A DNA stretch of 64,000 nt from Bowmanella yangjiangensis. Lineage in GTDB: Bacteria; Pseudomonadota; Gammaproteobacteria; Enterobacterales; Alteromonadaceae. The notes beneath the pieces are model-generated. The model was not told the DNA's origin and searched no databases. It worked only from the letters and a program-made list of their open reading frames with translations. The first letter of the stretch is position 1; each line of letters opens with the position of its first letter. Position numbers and translations under genes: made by a program. Shown here one piece after another: positions 13,745-22,623 of the stretch. The stretch spans positions 1 through 64,000 of the forward strand of contig NZ_JAFKCS010000002.1 of NCBI RefSeq assembly GCF_017255015.1, written 5' to 3'.

Positions 13745-16447
13745 CTAGATTCTGCGCCGCTTATCCAGTCCTCTGTAGGCCAGCAGGGTCAAAAGCAGCC
13801 AATAACCCAATGTACCGCCGCCACCGCTGTTGGTTGGACTGCTCGTGGCCGGCGCATTAACCTGAATTGTGACGCTGTCGCTGCTGCTTACGCCGAATAT
13901 ATCTGTGGCGGTAAGTTGCAGGGTGATTTGGCCGGCATTACTGGGCGCAACAAAGCGGGTGATTAGACCGTCACTGGTGAGTTGTACTGAGGTTCCACTT
14001 GTTTGCTGCCAGGCGTAGGTTAAGTTGGCTTGATCGTCAGAGGCCGTGGCTTCCAGCAAATTCACCTGGGCGCGGGTATTTACCTGCATATCCGGCCCGG
14101 CATTAACACGAGGGGCCTGGTTGCTGTCATCATCCAGAATACTCAACTGCATAGTACTGGGTTGCCCAAGCGGCGTTTCTCCCACAGCTTGTAAAACCAG
14201 TTCGAGGGTTTCAACGGCTTCACTGAGGCTGTCATTGAGGGGCTGTAACTGAATGGTTTTTGGCGCGTTGTCTCCGTCTGCCCAGACCAGGGTATTGCTG
14301 GTTTGTTGAATATCTTCACCCACAGTAGCGGTTTGGCTGACCAGGCTGTAGTTAACACGTAACTCACCACTTTGCCCGCCGATACGCTGCACCTGCACAT
14401 TGTAATTAGGCTGATTTTCCAGCATGGTCAGCGCGCTTTGACTAAAGGCAATTACACCTGGCGGCACTATGCCGGCAATGTCGACCCGGGTCAGGTTGGT
14501 TTGCCCAAGGGTGACACCGCTTCTAGGGTCAAATAAACGCACAAAAAAGCTCTCTGGCGGTTCGTTATCCAAGCTGTCTGGTTGAATCTGTAATTGAATG
14601 GTACGGGATGTCTGGTCGCTACCACTCCAGGTAAGGCGGCCACTGGTGGCGGTAAAATCCGCAGAAGTCGCCGAGCCTTCCAGTGTTTCGTAAGCCACAT
14701 CGACCAGGCCATCAGCGGTGCGCTGCAGTTCTACGCTTAGGCTCAGGGTGAGTCCTTCTTCTGTGTTGACCTGGGCTTGACTCAAACTAACGCTGCCGAG
14801 GGGACTTTGGCGGCTATTGTCGCGCAATATATACAGCCCGGTGTTGATATCGCTGACCAGGATAAGGCCGCTCGGCAGAAAAGGATAAACACCCCAGGCA
14901 CCATTGAAGGTGGTTTGGTCGCTGGTGGGGTAGGTATCAAAAAAGCCGGCTTCGGTCGGGTTGGCCGGGTCGCTGATATCCAGAATCGTCAGGCCGCGTT
15001 CGTAGTTAGACATATAGTAACGGTTGCCGCGCACAAAACCGTTGTGATCAATGGCTCGGGTTGGGCCTGTCCAGGTGCCAGCCAATTGCGGGGCCGTCAA
15101 ATCACTGATGTCAAAAATCCGAAGTGTGGTGTTTAGCCCTAATCTGGCTTCATCCAACTCATCGTGTACCAGAATGTAGCCTTTATCTTCACTCCACCAT
15201 CCGGAGTGGACATATTTGGCATCTTGATAGGTGGTGCTGCTGAGCTGCGTGGCTTCAGGTAATTTTTGCTGCCATAGCCGGAATTCGCCTTCGTTAAAGT
15301 CCAGTAAAACCAGGCACCCAAGCTGACTTTGCTCACATTGCGAGGTGGCCCGTTCATCCGTAATAACCAGGGATGCCGCATCATGGCTGTAGTCTTCACG
15401 CCCAGCACGAGGCGTGGTGTACTCCAGCGTTAGGTTGGTTGGGTCGGTAAGACTAAAACCATGCAAGGAGCCTGAGCGGTTATCGGCGCCACTGATATTA
15501 ACCAGTGGTGTCTGGCCAGATAACGGAATATTCAGGCTGTAATCCACATTGCTGATGTAAACATTGTGCGCTGCATTGTGCAGTGCTTGGCGCTTGACCA
15601 AACTCACTCGCTCTGGCAATTGGTTTAGGTCAATGATGGTCAGACCTTCGGTGACTGAGTCGGCCGTGGCGTATGCGTAAGCTTGCCAGACGCCGAGCTG
15701 CGGTTCAAAGTATTGATAAACTTTGATATCTCGCCATAAAGTTGACTGCCCGCTGATATGCCCAACTACTGCGGGGTTTTCCGGATCGGCCAGGCTAACC
15801 ACTGATACACCGTTGGCCAGTCCTATCAGAGCGTATTCTATGCCGGTATTTAAGTCGATATGCCCCCATATATCATTGGCTGATGATGGGTTGCCAAGGG
15901 CGCTAAGTGGCAGATGCCCGACCAAATCGACATTGCTGCAGCTATAACTTCCGGCCTTACCGTCCATGCATGCCTGCGCAGTTTGCTGCTGATTCAGCGA
16001 CTGGATAGTTTGCAAGCTTCGCGTTACTTCAGCGGGGGCTGCCTGGTGGCGGTCTTGTAGGGCAATAAAGCCTTGCTCAGTAACAGGCTGCAGATATTCA
16101 GGGGGAATGCCACTTATAAATGTTGGATGGCTGTCGGGCGCCTGAGATTGATACAGATCGACACGGCTGTAGCCACCCTGGACCGGCACTAAGCTACTTA
16201 GCAATGCCAAAAGTTCCGGCTCTGCTAAGGCGTTGTAGCGTCCTGCTGCTACAAGCACTTTATCGCCCTTATTGGCCCGACTAACCGCATAGGCAATAGT
16301 TTGGCAAGGGCGCAAGCGATTGTCACACACGCCCTGATCTTTTCCATCCATGGCCACAAATCTGGCCTTATCGTGTTCGCTATGGCTTAAAGCGCCTTGA
16401 CTGAATAGCGCAGAAACCAGCATCATAGGCAGAAGCAGTGGCCGCAT
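13745..16447 (-). CDS. choice-of-anchor B surface protein with Calx-beta domains and GlyGly-CTERM
   Basis: A 900-residue exported protein. A signal peptide covers about 1-21. A central part (about 190-560) carries LVIVD-type repeats of the choice-of-anchor B family (ALIGLANGVSVVSLADPENPAVVGH, GLTILDISDPANPTEAGFF). Two Calx-beta domains follow (about 570-790), each with a TxExG-like opening and a D-(D/S)-x-x-E loop, then a PKD-like domain (NAGPDMQVNTRAQVNLLEATASDD). The end is GGGGTLGYWLLLTLLAYRGLDKRRR, a GlyGly-CTERM signal for rhombosortase. The mature protein should thus be cut and placed on the cell surface or secreted. It starts only 26 bases from the divergent MbnP gene, suggesting a joint role. 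Confidence 0.85.
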   Translation of the reverse strand: MRPLLLPMMLVSALFSQGALSHSEHDKARFVAMDGKDQGVCDNRLRPCQTIAYAVSRANKGDKVLVAAGRYNALAEPELLALLSSLVPVQGGYSRVDLYQSQAPDSHPTFISGIPPEYLQPVTEQGFIALQDRHQAAPAEVTRSLQTIQSLNQQQTAQACMDGKAGSYSCSNVDLVGHLPLSALGNPSSANDIWGHIDLNTGIEYALIGLANGVSVVSLADPENPAVVGHISGQSTLWRDIKVYQYFEPQLGVWQAYAYATADSVTEGLTIIDLNQLPERVSLVKRQALHNAAHNVYISNVDYSLNIPLSGQTPLVNISGADNRSGSLHGFSLTDPTNLTLEYTTPRAGREDYSHDAASLVITDERATSQCEQSQLGCLVLLDFNEGEFRLWQQKLPEATQLSSTTYQDAKYVHSGWWSEDKGYILVHDELDEARLGLNTTLRIFDISDLTAPQLAGTWTGPTRAIDHNGFVRGNRYYMSNYERGLTILDISDPANPTEAGFFDTYPTSDQTTFNGAWGVYPFLPSGLILVSDINTGLYILRDNSRQSPLGSVSLSQAQVNTEEGLTLSLSVELQRTADGLVDVAYETLEGSATSADFTATSGRLTWSGSDQTSRTIQLQIQPDSLDNEPPESFFVRLFDPRSGVTLGQTNLTRVDIAGIVPPGVIAFSQSALTMLENQPNYNVQVQRIGGQSGELRVNYSLVSQTATVGEDIQQTSNTLVWADGDNAPKTIQLQPLNDSLSEAVETLELVLQAVGETPLGQPSTMQLSILDDDSNQAPRVNAGPDMQVNTRAQVNLLEATASDDQANLTYAWQQTSGTSVQLTSDGLITRFVAPSNAGQITLQLTATDIFGVSSSDSVTIQVNAPATSSPTNSGGGGTLGYWLLLTLLAYRGLDKRRRI

Positions 16448-16473
16448 TCTAAAACCTTAATAAAAATAGCAAT

Positions 16474-17292
16474 ATGACATTTAATCCTGTGGCAAACATA
16501 GCAGCATTTTTTCAACCTTTAAAACCTTCTGTCAGGGTTTTTCTGTTTGTGCTGTGTGGACCTCTTTTGCTAACGGGGTGCGGCTTTTTTATGCCATCCC
16601 ACAAACTTCAGGTTGAGCTTCGCTTTGACGGCCGGGCTTTGCCTTGTGGCACGGCATTAAGCCTGCAAGGCGCACCCTGGTATCTGGAGCATTCTAAGTT
16701 TTACCTTAGTGAATGGCGGGACCAGAACGGCAAGGCGTTACCCTTAGTCAACAATAAGTGGCAGACCAGCGAGACTGTGTTGGTTTCCATTGAACAGCGT
16801 GAGTGTTGGCAGGATGGGGAGATGGCGGGTAACCACAAAGTTATCTTTGATAGCGAGGTGGATTTGTCTGAGGTGTCTGAGCTGCAGTTTGTGCTGGGGA
16901 TCCCGTTTGCACAGAATCATCAAAACCCCTTGGCTCAACCCTCACCATTGAATTTGTCGAGCATGTTCTGGACCTGGCAAAGCGGTCATAAGTTCGCACG
17001 TATTGAACTGAAAGCTGTCGCAGATAGTTGGGCATTCCATCTTGGTAGCACCGGCTGTGACGCTGATTCAGCCATGCGTGCACCGGCTGAGGCCTGCGAG
17101 CATCCCAATTTACTGGTATTTAACCTTAAGCGCCCTAAAGGCAAGGCACAAACGCTGGTGTTTCATATAGATAGATTGCTGGAAGGCATCCGTGTGGGAC
17201 AAGAAAACAGCTGTACCTTTCACCCGGATGAAAGTGCCACCTGTGAGCAGTTATTAGGAAATTTGCGGCAAGCCGTTATTGAGTGGATTTAA
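16474..17292 (+). CDS. mbnP: MbnP-family copper-binding lipoprotein
   Basis: A 272-residue MbnP-like protein, the first half of the 'metallo-mystery pair'. The signal ends in a lipobox (LLLTGC, Cys36). Family marks are LRFDGRALPCG near the start of the mature part, YLEHSKFYLSEW, and the late block HLGSTGC...EACEHPN followed by HIDRLLEG, with further cysteines in NSCTF and ATCEQ. In studied members, MbnH oxidises a tryptophan of MbnP to kynurenine, and MbnP binds copper. The stop codon directly abuts the start of the MbnH gene. The start codon lies 26 bases from the divergent surface-protein gene. Confidence 0.87.
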   Translation: MTFNPVANIAAFFQPLKPSVRVFLFVLCGPLLLTGCGFFMPSHKLQVELRFDGRALPCGTALSLQGAPWYLEHSKFYLSEWRDQNGKALPLVNNKWQTSETVLVSIEQRECWQDGEMAGNHKVIFDSEVDLSEVSELQFVLGIPFAQNHQNPLAQPSPLNLSSMFWTWQSGHKFARIELKAVADSWAFHLGSTGCDADSAMRAPAEACEHPNLLVFNLKRPKGKAQTLVFHIDRLLEGIRVGQENSCTFHPDESATCEQLLGNLRQAVIEWI

Positions 17293-18378
17293 ATGCGGCC
17301 TGCGGCGGCCCTTATTTTCACTTGGCTGTGGGTACTGGTTGCCTGTTCTCCTGCTGAACCTACCTATCAATGGAAATTGCCTCCTGGCTTTCCCGAGCCG
17401 GATGTTCCCGCCGACAACCCCATGTCTGACGCCAAAGTTGCCCTTGGACGCAAACTATTTTACGACCCCAATTTATCTGCCAATCAAGTCCAGGCTTGTG
17501 CCAGCTGCCATCAGCAAGCATTCGCCTTTGCCCAGCCTACCGCTGTGGCGGTAGGAAGCACAGGGGAGTTGCACAGGCGTAACAGCCTGGCGCTGGTCAA
17601 TGTGGCCTACAATGCCACCTTAACCTGGGCTAACCCCAAACTGACGAAGCTGGAACAGCAGTTGTTGATCCCTTTATTTGGTGAACATCCTATTGAGTTG
17701 GGGATTAACAGCCATGACACAGAGGTGCTGGCGCGCTTTAGTGGTGACGACTATGCGCCGTTATTCAAGGCTGCCTTTGGTGACGACGCTGCCAGTTTTG
17801 AGCGTATTGTGATGGCGCTGGCGAGCTTTGTGCGCAGTCTGGTGTCGTTTGACAGTCCCTTTGACCGTTACGCTTATCAGATGCAGGACGATGCCTTGTC
17901 TGAGTCTGCCAAGCGCGGTATGGCCATGTTTTTTTCCGAACAGTTGGAATGTCACCATTGTCATGGCGGATTTAACTTTAGTCAGTCCAGCCGTCATGCA
18001 GAGCAGACGCTGATGTTGCGGCCCTTCCACAATACCGGTTTGTATGATGAAGATGAAAGAGGAGCCTATCCTAAATCTGATCAGGGACTGTATGAAGTGA
18101 CCGGGCAGTTAAGGGACATGGGGAATTTTCGCGCGCCGACGCTTAGAAATGTCGCCTACTCTGCGCCTTATATGCATGATGGCAGTGTAAAAACTTTGTC
18201 AGAGGTGATTGAACTGTATGCAGCAGGAGGGCGCAGCCAAGGGCGGGATAATCCGCATAAGAGTGTGTTTATTAAGGGCTTTATTATTAGCGAGGAGCAA
18301 AAGCAGGACTTGCTGGCGTTTTTACACAGCCTGACCGATGACAACTTTCTGACCAATCCCGCGCATGCCCAACCCTGA
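17293..18378 (+). CDS. mbnH: MbnH-family di-heme enzyme (cytochrome c peroxidase-like)
   Basis: A 361-residue di-heme protein of the MauG/bacterial cytochrome c peroxidase superfamily. Two heme-attachment motifs are visible: CASCH at 69-73 and CHHCH at 220-224. A lipobox-like LVACS puts Cys18 at the cleavage site, so it is probably a periplasm-facing lipoprotein. Other family marks are ALGRKLFYDPNLS, FRAPTLRNVAYSAPYMHDGS and LLAFLHSLTD. MbnH uses a bis-Fe(IV) state to modify a Trp in its MbnP partner. The gene begins on the base after the mbnP stop, giving strong translational coupling. Both hemes and the usual length are present. Confidence 0.9.
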   Translation: MRPAAALIFTWLWVLVACSPAEPTYQWKLPPGFPEPDVPADNPMSDAKVALGRKLFYDPNLSANQVQACASCHQQAFAFAQPTAVAVGSTGELHRRNSLALVNVAYNATLTWANPKLTKLEQQLLIPLFGEHPIELGINSHDTEVLARFSGDDYAPLFKAAFGDDAASFERIVMALASFVRSLVSFDSPFDRYAYQMQDDALSESAKRGMAMFFSEQLECHHCHGGFNFSQSSRHAEQTLMLRPFHNTGLYDEDERGAYPKSDQGLYEVTGQLRDMGNFRAPTLRNVAYSAPYMHDGSVKTLSEVIELYAAGGRSQGRDNPHKSVFIKGFIISEEQKQDLLAFLHSLTDDNFLTNPAHAQP

Positions 18379-18528
18379 ATGCTGAATTCGAAAACCAAAG
18401 CTAAAACCCGGTTTTTTCTACTGAAAGTGGGTAAATTATGGGGTGCGAAGTCAGGAAAACTCTGATATCTTTTGGCCAATTACCAAGCCCATACTATAAC
18501 AATAACGTCAGTTGCTACGAGGACGAAC

Positions 18529-18858
18529 ATGACTGAAAAGCCTTATTTGCTGAGTGGTCGTAATACCATCATTCACAAGTTGCGCAAGTTTGACTTGCTG
18601 GTTCTCAATGGTGATGACAATCCACCTATCCTGGTGACGCACAAAGGCATCAAGGAATTCACCGGCCAGGTTCCAGAGAGTAAACGCGACGCTAAGTTAA
18701 TGGATATGGAGCTGCTGGATGTCACCTTGGGGGATTTCTTTGGTGAAGAAAAGATACTGCTGTTTATTCAAACCCTGAATGGTAAAGAATACAAAATTGA
18801 CTATAGCAAAGTCGGTACAGAGTTGTTTATTCGTATTCATCAAGACAGCATCATCTGA
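18529..18858 (+). CDS. conserved small cytoplasmic protein of unknown function
   Basis: A 109-residue soluble protein starting at the ATG at 18529, preceded by ACGAGGAC. An upstream in-frame start at 18472 would add 19 unlikely residues. Composition is balanced, with alternating strands and helices (YLLSGRNTIIHKLRKFDLLVL, PPILVTHKGIKEFTGQVPE, LGDFFGEEKILLFIQTLNGKEYKIDYSK). No signal, membrane segment or metal motif is seen. I do not recognise the family. It stands alone with a terminator 20 bases after the stop. Confidence 0.75.
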   Translation: MTEKPYLLSGRNTIIHKLRKFDLLVLNGDDNPPILVTHKGIKEFTGQVPESKRDAKLMDMELLDVTLGDFFGEEKILLFIQTLNGKEYKIDYSKVGTELFIRIHQDSII

Positions 18859-18878
18859 TAGACACTACTGCTGTTTTC

Positions 18879-18905
18879 AAAAAGGGCCTTTTAAGGTCCT
18901 TTTTT
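18879..18905 (+). terminator. rho-independent terminator
   Basis: Stem AAAGGGCC (18881-18888) pairs with GGTCCTTT (18895-18902), including one G-T pair, around the loop TTTTAA. A run of Ts extends to 18905. It ends the small gene at 18529-18858. Confidence 0.8.
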
Positions 18906-19172
18906 GTTGTTCTCAGGCTGTAACTTGTTTTCTCAGGAAGTGTTTTGGTTACATTTTTTGCTAATGAATTGAAAAATTATTTCAGGGAACGCCTGTTTTT
19001 GAGTTTTTGTCATTCAATACGGTCAATTCGTCACTTAGTCCCCCATTTGCTGCTTATCCCTCGCTAGACTTAGTATGTTGGCCTAGTGAACCAACCTGTA
19101 CATATTTTATACATATGTATTGTTTCCCTGATTGGGGGTCTCTTTGGCCCCCGCTTTTCCGCCCAATCAGAC
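18906..19172. other. gene-free stretch between convergent genes
   Basis: No coding region is convincing. At its right end, just after the stop of the minus-strand response regulator, nested inverted repeats occur: TGATTGGG (19129-19136) with CCCAATCA (19162-19169), and GGGGG (19134-19138) with CCCCC (19148-19152). One of these probably acts as terminator for that operon, though no clear T-run follows. Confidence 0.4.
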
Positions 19173-20363
19173 CTAATGATGCGCTTTTAAGTGGTACTTG
19201 CTGCATAGCTTCGACAATGTATCCTTTTGTAATGGCTTGATCAGATAGTGTTTGGCCCCCGCTTTGACCGCCCGCTGTACCATGGCTTTTTGTTTGTTAC
19301 CGGTAAGCACCGCCACCACTGTGTCACTGTTAATGCAATGCATGTTAGGAAGTTGGTCGGCAATGAGTAGGCCGTCAGTGTCAGGCAAGTTGATATCCAT
19401 CAGAATTAAATCGAACTTCTTGGTTTGCAATAGCGCCAGGGCTCGTCTTCCGCTGGGGGCCCAGTCAAAGCCCAGTCCCATGCTTTCGATCAGCCTTTTA
19501 CCCATCGTGGCGGCCAGGTTGTCGTCTTCCACCATTAAGATGCGGGACGCCCTGGCCTCATTATTGACCTGCAACTGCTGTGGATTGTCTTGCTCCTGCT
19601 CCTGTTCCTGCTGCTCAGGTACGGGGTCGGCAGTATTCTCTTCCGGTTGAGCAAGTTTCAGTAGCAACGCGTCCAGCAGGTGCAGCGTTCGGTGTTGCAA
19701 GCGGATCAGACTGGGTCTGAAACTGTTTTGCTGCAGTTCTTGCAGCAGCAAGCGTAATAAACCTATGTCTTCAGTGCTGACATCCTCCTTGGCCAGATGG
19801 GCATCAGCCTGAGCAATGGCCTGGTCGAATTGCTCTAGTAACGATTCAAATTCACAGCGCAGTTTACGTTTCCGCTCGACTCCTTCTTGTAGTGCTTGCA
19901 AAGGTCCATCCCCCTCTCCTTGCACTTGCAAGGGTAAGGCGACACTCGCTTTATGCAAGTTGATCCCAAGCTTTTCCAGCTGTGCATAACAAAGTGCGAT
20001 AGGCCGGTGTAGTTCATACAGAGGGCGGGCGACAATGTAATCGTCAATTACTCTGCTTTGAAAATAGTTAAATGCCAGTTGTTCTTCATGTTTTGCACAA
20101 GCCACTAAAAAAGCGTGCCTGCATAGCTCTTCATCAGGTACTTCCAGAAGGCATTGATAATACAGTTTTACCGAGCTTTCCAGACTGGGGGTGGCAAGCA
20201 AAATGAGTTTATTAATCCCATCCTTTAGCCGGTTAATAAGTCTGCTTTTTGAGTTGGTGACTTCGTATACCAGTTCGGACTGCTTTAACACTTTTAGCAG
20301 CAATTCATCGTCTTTCGGACTAATGCAGTAGAGGAGCAAATGTGGTGGATTAGCTTCAGTCAC
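19173..20363 (-). CDS. response regulator with unknown N-terminal region
   Basis: A 396-residue protein whose C-terminal 120 residues are a receiver domain: ILMVEDDNLAA holds the acidic pair, FDLILMDINLPDTDG the phospho-acceptor Asp, VAVLTGN the Thr switch and HYLIKPL the conserved Lys. The first 90 residues resemble a degenerate receiver fold (LLLYCISPKDDELLLKVLKQSEL), but acidic-site residues are unclear. A helical middle (about 110-240) and a Glu/Gln-rich linker (EQQEQEQEQ) join the two. There is no DNA-binding or enzymatic output domain, so it probably acts by protein contact. It overlaps the Hpt gene by 8 bases and likely receives phosphate from it. Confidence 0.85.
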   Translation of the reverse strand: MTEANPPHLLLYCISPKDDELLLKVLKQSELVYEVTNSKSRLINRLKDGINKLILLATPSLESSVKLYYQCLLEVPDEELCRHAFLVACAKHEEQLAFNYFQSRVIDDYIVARPLYELHRPIALCYAQLEKLGINLHKASVALPLQVQGEGDGPLQALQEGVERKRKLRCEFESLLEQFDQAIAQADAHLAKEDVSTEDIGLLRLLLQELQQNSFRPSLIRLQHRTLHLLDALLLKLAQPEENTADPVPEQQEQEQEQDNPQQLQVNNEARASRILMVEDDNLAATMGKRLIESMGLGFDWAPSGRRALALLQTKKFDLILMDINLPDTDGLLIADQLPNMHCINSDTVVAVLTGNKQKAMVQRAVKAGAKHYLIKPLQKDTLSKLCSKYHLKAHH

Positions 20364-20718
20364 GAGCAGTGTCTAACTGTTTTATAACTTCAGCCAAGGC
20401 GCACTGTGCTGCATAGCTATGCTGAGTGAAGTCAGCCAGCCACTTTTGTATAACATCGGAACCCAATTGTTTTGTGTCAACCAATTGCTCGCCTTGCTCA
20501 CAGCAAAGGTGCAGTGGTCTGGCACCGTAATACAAACTGCTGCTTTTCAGACCGTGGGTCAGGGCCTTGAAATGCTGCCAATTGTTCAGCCGCACAGCTT
20601 CGACAATATCCTGATGCCGTTTTACCAAACTAGTGTAAAAAGTGCAGAGCAGGTCTTTTTCTTCTGCGTAGGTTAGATGGCCTGCATGTTGAGATAGCTT
20701 AGACAAATCTATTGTCAT
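20356..20718 (-). CDS. Hpt (histidine phosphotransfer) domain protein
   Basis: A stand-alone Hpt domain of 120 residues. The phosphorylatable histidine is His55 in KALTHGLKSSSLYYGA, the usual H-x-x-K-(S/G) setting. The rest is an alpha-helical bundle. I chose the ATG at 20718, because GGAGG lies 6 bases before it; two upstream ATGs lack a site. It overlaps the response regulator by 8 bases. Hpt proteins pass phosphate between receiver domains. No histidine kinase lies in the window, so the donor must be encoded elsewhere. Confidence 0.88.
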   Translation of the reverse strand: MTIDLSKLSQHAGHLTYAEEKDLLCTFYTSLVKRHQDIVEAVRLNNWQHFKALTHGLKSSSLYYGARPLHLCCEQGEQLVDTKQLGSDVIQKWLADFTQHSYAAQCALAEVIKQLDTARD

Positions 20719-21047
20719 ATTCGCCTCCATGCTTATCACCTGAATTGAAAATTTAGGTAGGTAAATAGGCACTAACAATAAGTGTCAGTGATCTTTTCTA
20801 AAAATCAACCTCAGTTGTGCAGTTTCAACGCAAATAGGCTCTGTATCAGTGCTTTTTCACCTCGGTATCGGGTATAAGCAAGTGCAAAGCACGGCTGTGT
20901 TGGTATGAGCTGTGCTAAGTTGCTAAGATTATTCTTTGTTAATTAAAGAGAAACTTGCTATCAATAAATTGAGGGGCAACAGGGCCGTTGCGTTGTGCCA
21001 GTTTATGGACAGAGTTGTAATCCATCAGAATCTGCAGGTTTTCCTCT
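20719..21047. other. divergent promoter region of two signalling operons
   Basis: This 329-bp gap separates the Hpt-regulator operon (left) and the REC-CheC/PAS operon (right), which are transcribed away from each other. No gene is visible. AT-rich DNA around 20935-20975 is a likely promoter zone, but no strong -35/-10 pair stands out. Confidence 0.4.
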
Positions 21048-22043
21048 ATGTTCTCTGTACTGATTTGTGACGACTCACAAGTAGCGCGTAAACAAGTTGC
21101 CAAATGCCTTCCACAAGACTGGGAGGTCGCGGTACATTTTGCCCGTCATGGTGAAGAAGCGGTAACGGCCTTGGCTGAGGGAAAGGGTCAACTGCTGTTA
21201 TTGGACTTGAATATGCCGGTTATGGATGGCTACCAAGTCTTGGAGCATATTCAGCAGGCTGGGTTGCAAACCGCTGTTGTGGTGATTTCCGGCGACGTTC
21301 AGCCGGAGGCTCACGAGCGTGTCAAACGGCTCGGGGCTCTGGATTTTATCGAGAAACCCATCAAGCCTGAAGTGCTCCGTAATTTGCTGATTAAGCATCA
21401 GTTGTTTGTCCGGGAAGCCGCTCAGCCAGCCCCTGAATTAGACCGGCTGGATCCTGCGCTTCGTGACTGTTACCAGGAAATTACTAATATTGCCATGGGC
21501 CAGGCCGGCGACCATCTGGCACGCATCCTTAACGTCTTTGTCAAACTTCCCATTCCGAATGTAAACCTGATTGAAGCGTCTGAACTGCTGATGATGCTGC
21601 AGGATATTGAAGATAAAGAAACCGTGTCTGGTATATGTCAGGGGTTTGTTGGCCCAGGTGTCTGTGGGGAGGCGTTGTTTATTCTGAGTGATTCCAGCTT
21701 CAATGACGTGGCTAAAATCCTCAATATCGAAGAGGAAGTAGACGACCGGGTGCAGTTGGAACTGCTGATGGATGCTGCCAATATCCTGATTGGTACTTGT
21801 TTGAATGGGCTGGCCAACCAATTGGATGTACATTTTAGCCAGGGCCACCCGGTAGTGCTGGGGCAGCATCGCAATATCACTGAGTTGATTAATACCAATC
21901 GCACCCGCTGGCGACGCACGCTGGCAATTGAGTTGAGCTATGGGCTTGAAGGATACAAGGTGCAATGTGACCTGATTTTGCTTCTCACTGAAGAGTCACT
22001 CAAGGTATTGAACAACAAACTATCCCATCTGTTGGAGGACTGA
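21048..22043 (+). CDS. response regulator fused to a CheC/CheX-like phosphatase domain
   Basis: A 331-residue fusion. Residues 1-120 are a receiver (SVLICDDSQVARKQV, LLLLDLNMPVMDG with the acceptor Asp, VVISGDV, FIEKPIKPE). Residues about 130-331 match CheC-like CheY-P phosphatases, with the active-site-type motif QEITNIAMGQAG; a second region, LLMDAANILIGTCLNG, has Asp in place of Glu. Such fusions probably dephosphorylate a receiver domain and are themselves switched by phosphorylation. The PAS gene follows after 2 bases. With the divergent Hpt and regulator genes this forms a small phosphorelay set. Confidence 0.87.
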   Translation: MFSVLICDDSQVARKQVAKCLPQDWEVAVHFARHGEEAVTALAEGKGQLLLLDLNMPVMDGYQVLEHIQQAGLQTAVVVISGDVQPEAHERVKRLGALDFIEKPIKPEVLRNLLIKHQLFVREAAQPAPELDRLDPALRDCYQEITNIAMGQAGDHLARILNVFVKLPIPNVNLIEASELLMMLQDIEDKETVSGICQGFVGPGVCGEALFILSDSSFNDVAKILNIEEEVDDRVQLELLMDAANILIGTCLNGLANQLDVHFSQGHPVVLGQHRNITELINTNRTRWRRTLAIELSYGLEGYKVQCDLILLLTEESLKVLNNKLSHLLED

Positions 22044-22045
22044 CC

Positions 22046-22528
22046 ATGAGTAACGCCCTGCTAAGCGACATGACAGAGTTCCACTGGATGATGGATATGT
22101 TGCAAACCGTAGATGTCGGTTTGGTGGTGTTAGACAGACATTTTAAGGTAAAGCTGTGGAATGGTTTTATGGAGAGCCATTCGGGTTTGCTGCCCAGTCA
22201 GGTGCGAGAGAAGTGCTTGTTTGATCTGTTTCCTGAAATAGACCAAAAGTGGTTTACCAATAAAAGCCGCCCCGTGTTTGAACTGAGAAACCGTGCATTT
22301 ATCATCTGGGAACAACGCCCTTATTTATTGCGGTTTTCTAACTACAGACCATTAACCGGCACCGAAGATTTTATGTATCAGAATATCACCTTGTCTCCGC
22401 TGGCCAGTACTACGGGGCAGGTCGACAATATTTGTATGATGATCTACGACGTAACGGATGTGGCAGCCAGCAAAAAACTGCTTGAGTCCACCCAGGTAAC
22501 ACTGAGTGAATGGCAAGAGCGTACTTAA
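22046..22528 (+). CDS. stand-alone PAS domain protein
   Basis: A 160-residue protein that is essentially one PAS domain: FHWMMDMLQTVDVGLVVLD, FKVKLWNGFMESHSG, then CLFDLFPEI and a closing strand DNICMMIYDVTDVA. A short helix trails the domain, but no kinase, GGDEF or other output follows. PAS domains sense ligands, redox state or partners. It is coupled to the REC-CheC gene (2-base gap), so it may be the sensory part of that module. Confidence 0.85.
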   Translation: MSNALLSDMTEFHWMMDMLQTVDVGLVVLDRHFKVKLWNGFMESHSGLLPSQVREKCLFDLFPEIDQKWFTNKSRPVFELRNRAFIIWEQRPYLLRFSNYRPLTGTEDFMYQNITLSPLASTTGQVDNICMMIYDVTDVAASKKLLESTQVTLSEWQERT

Positions 22529-22623
22529 CCCGGATGTCAGTTATGCCGATTACCCCATTTTTTATCCTGCTGGTCTGCTGACCCTATGCCAACAACTTAT
22601 GTCGAGGCAAAATAGTCAGCGTA

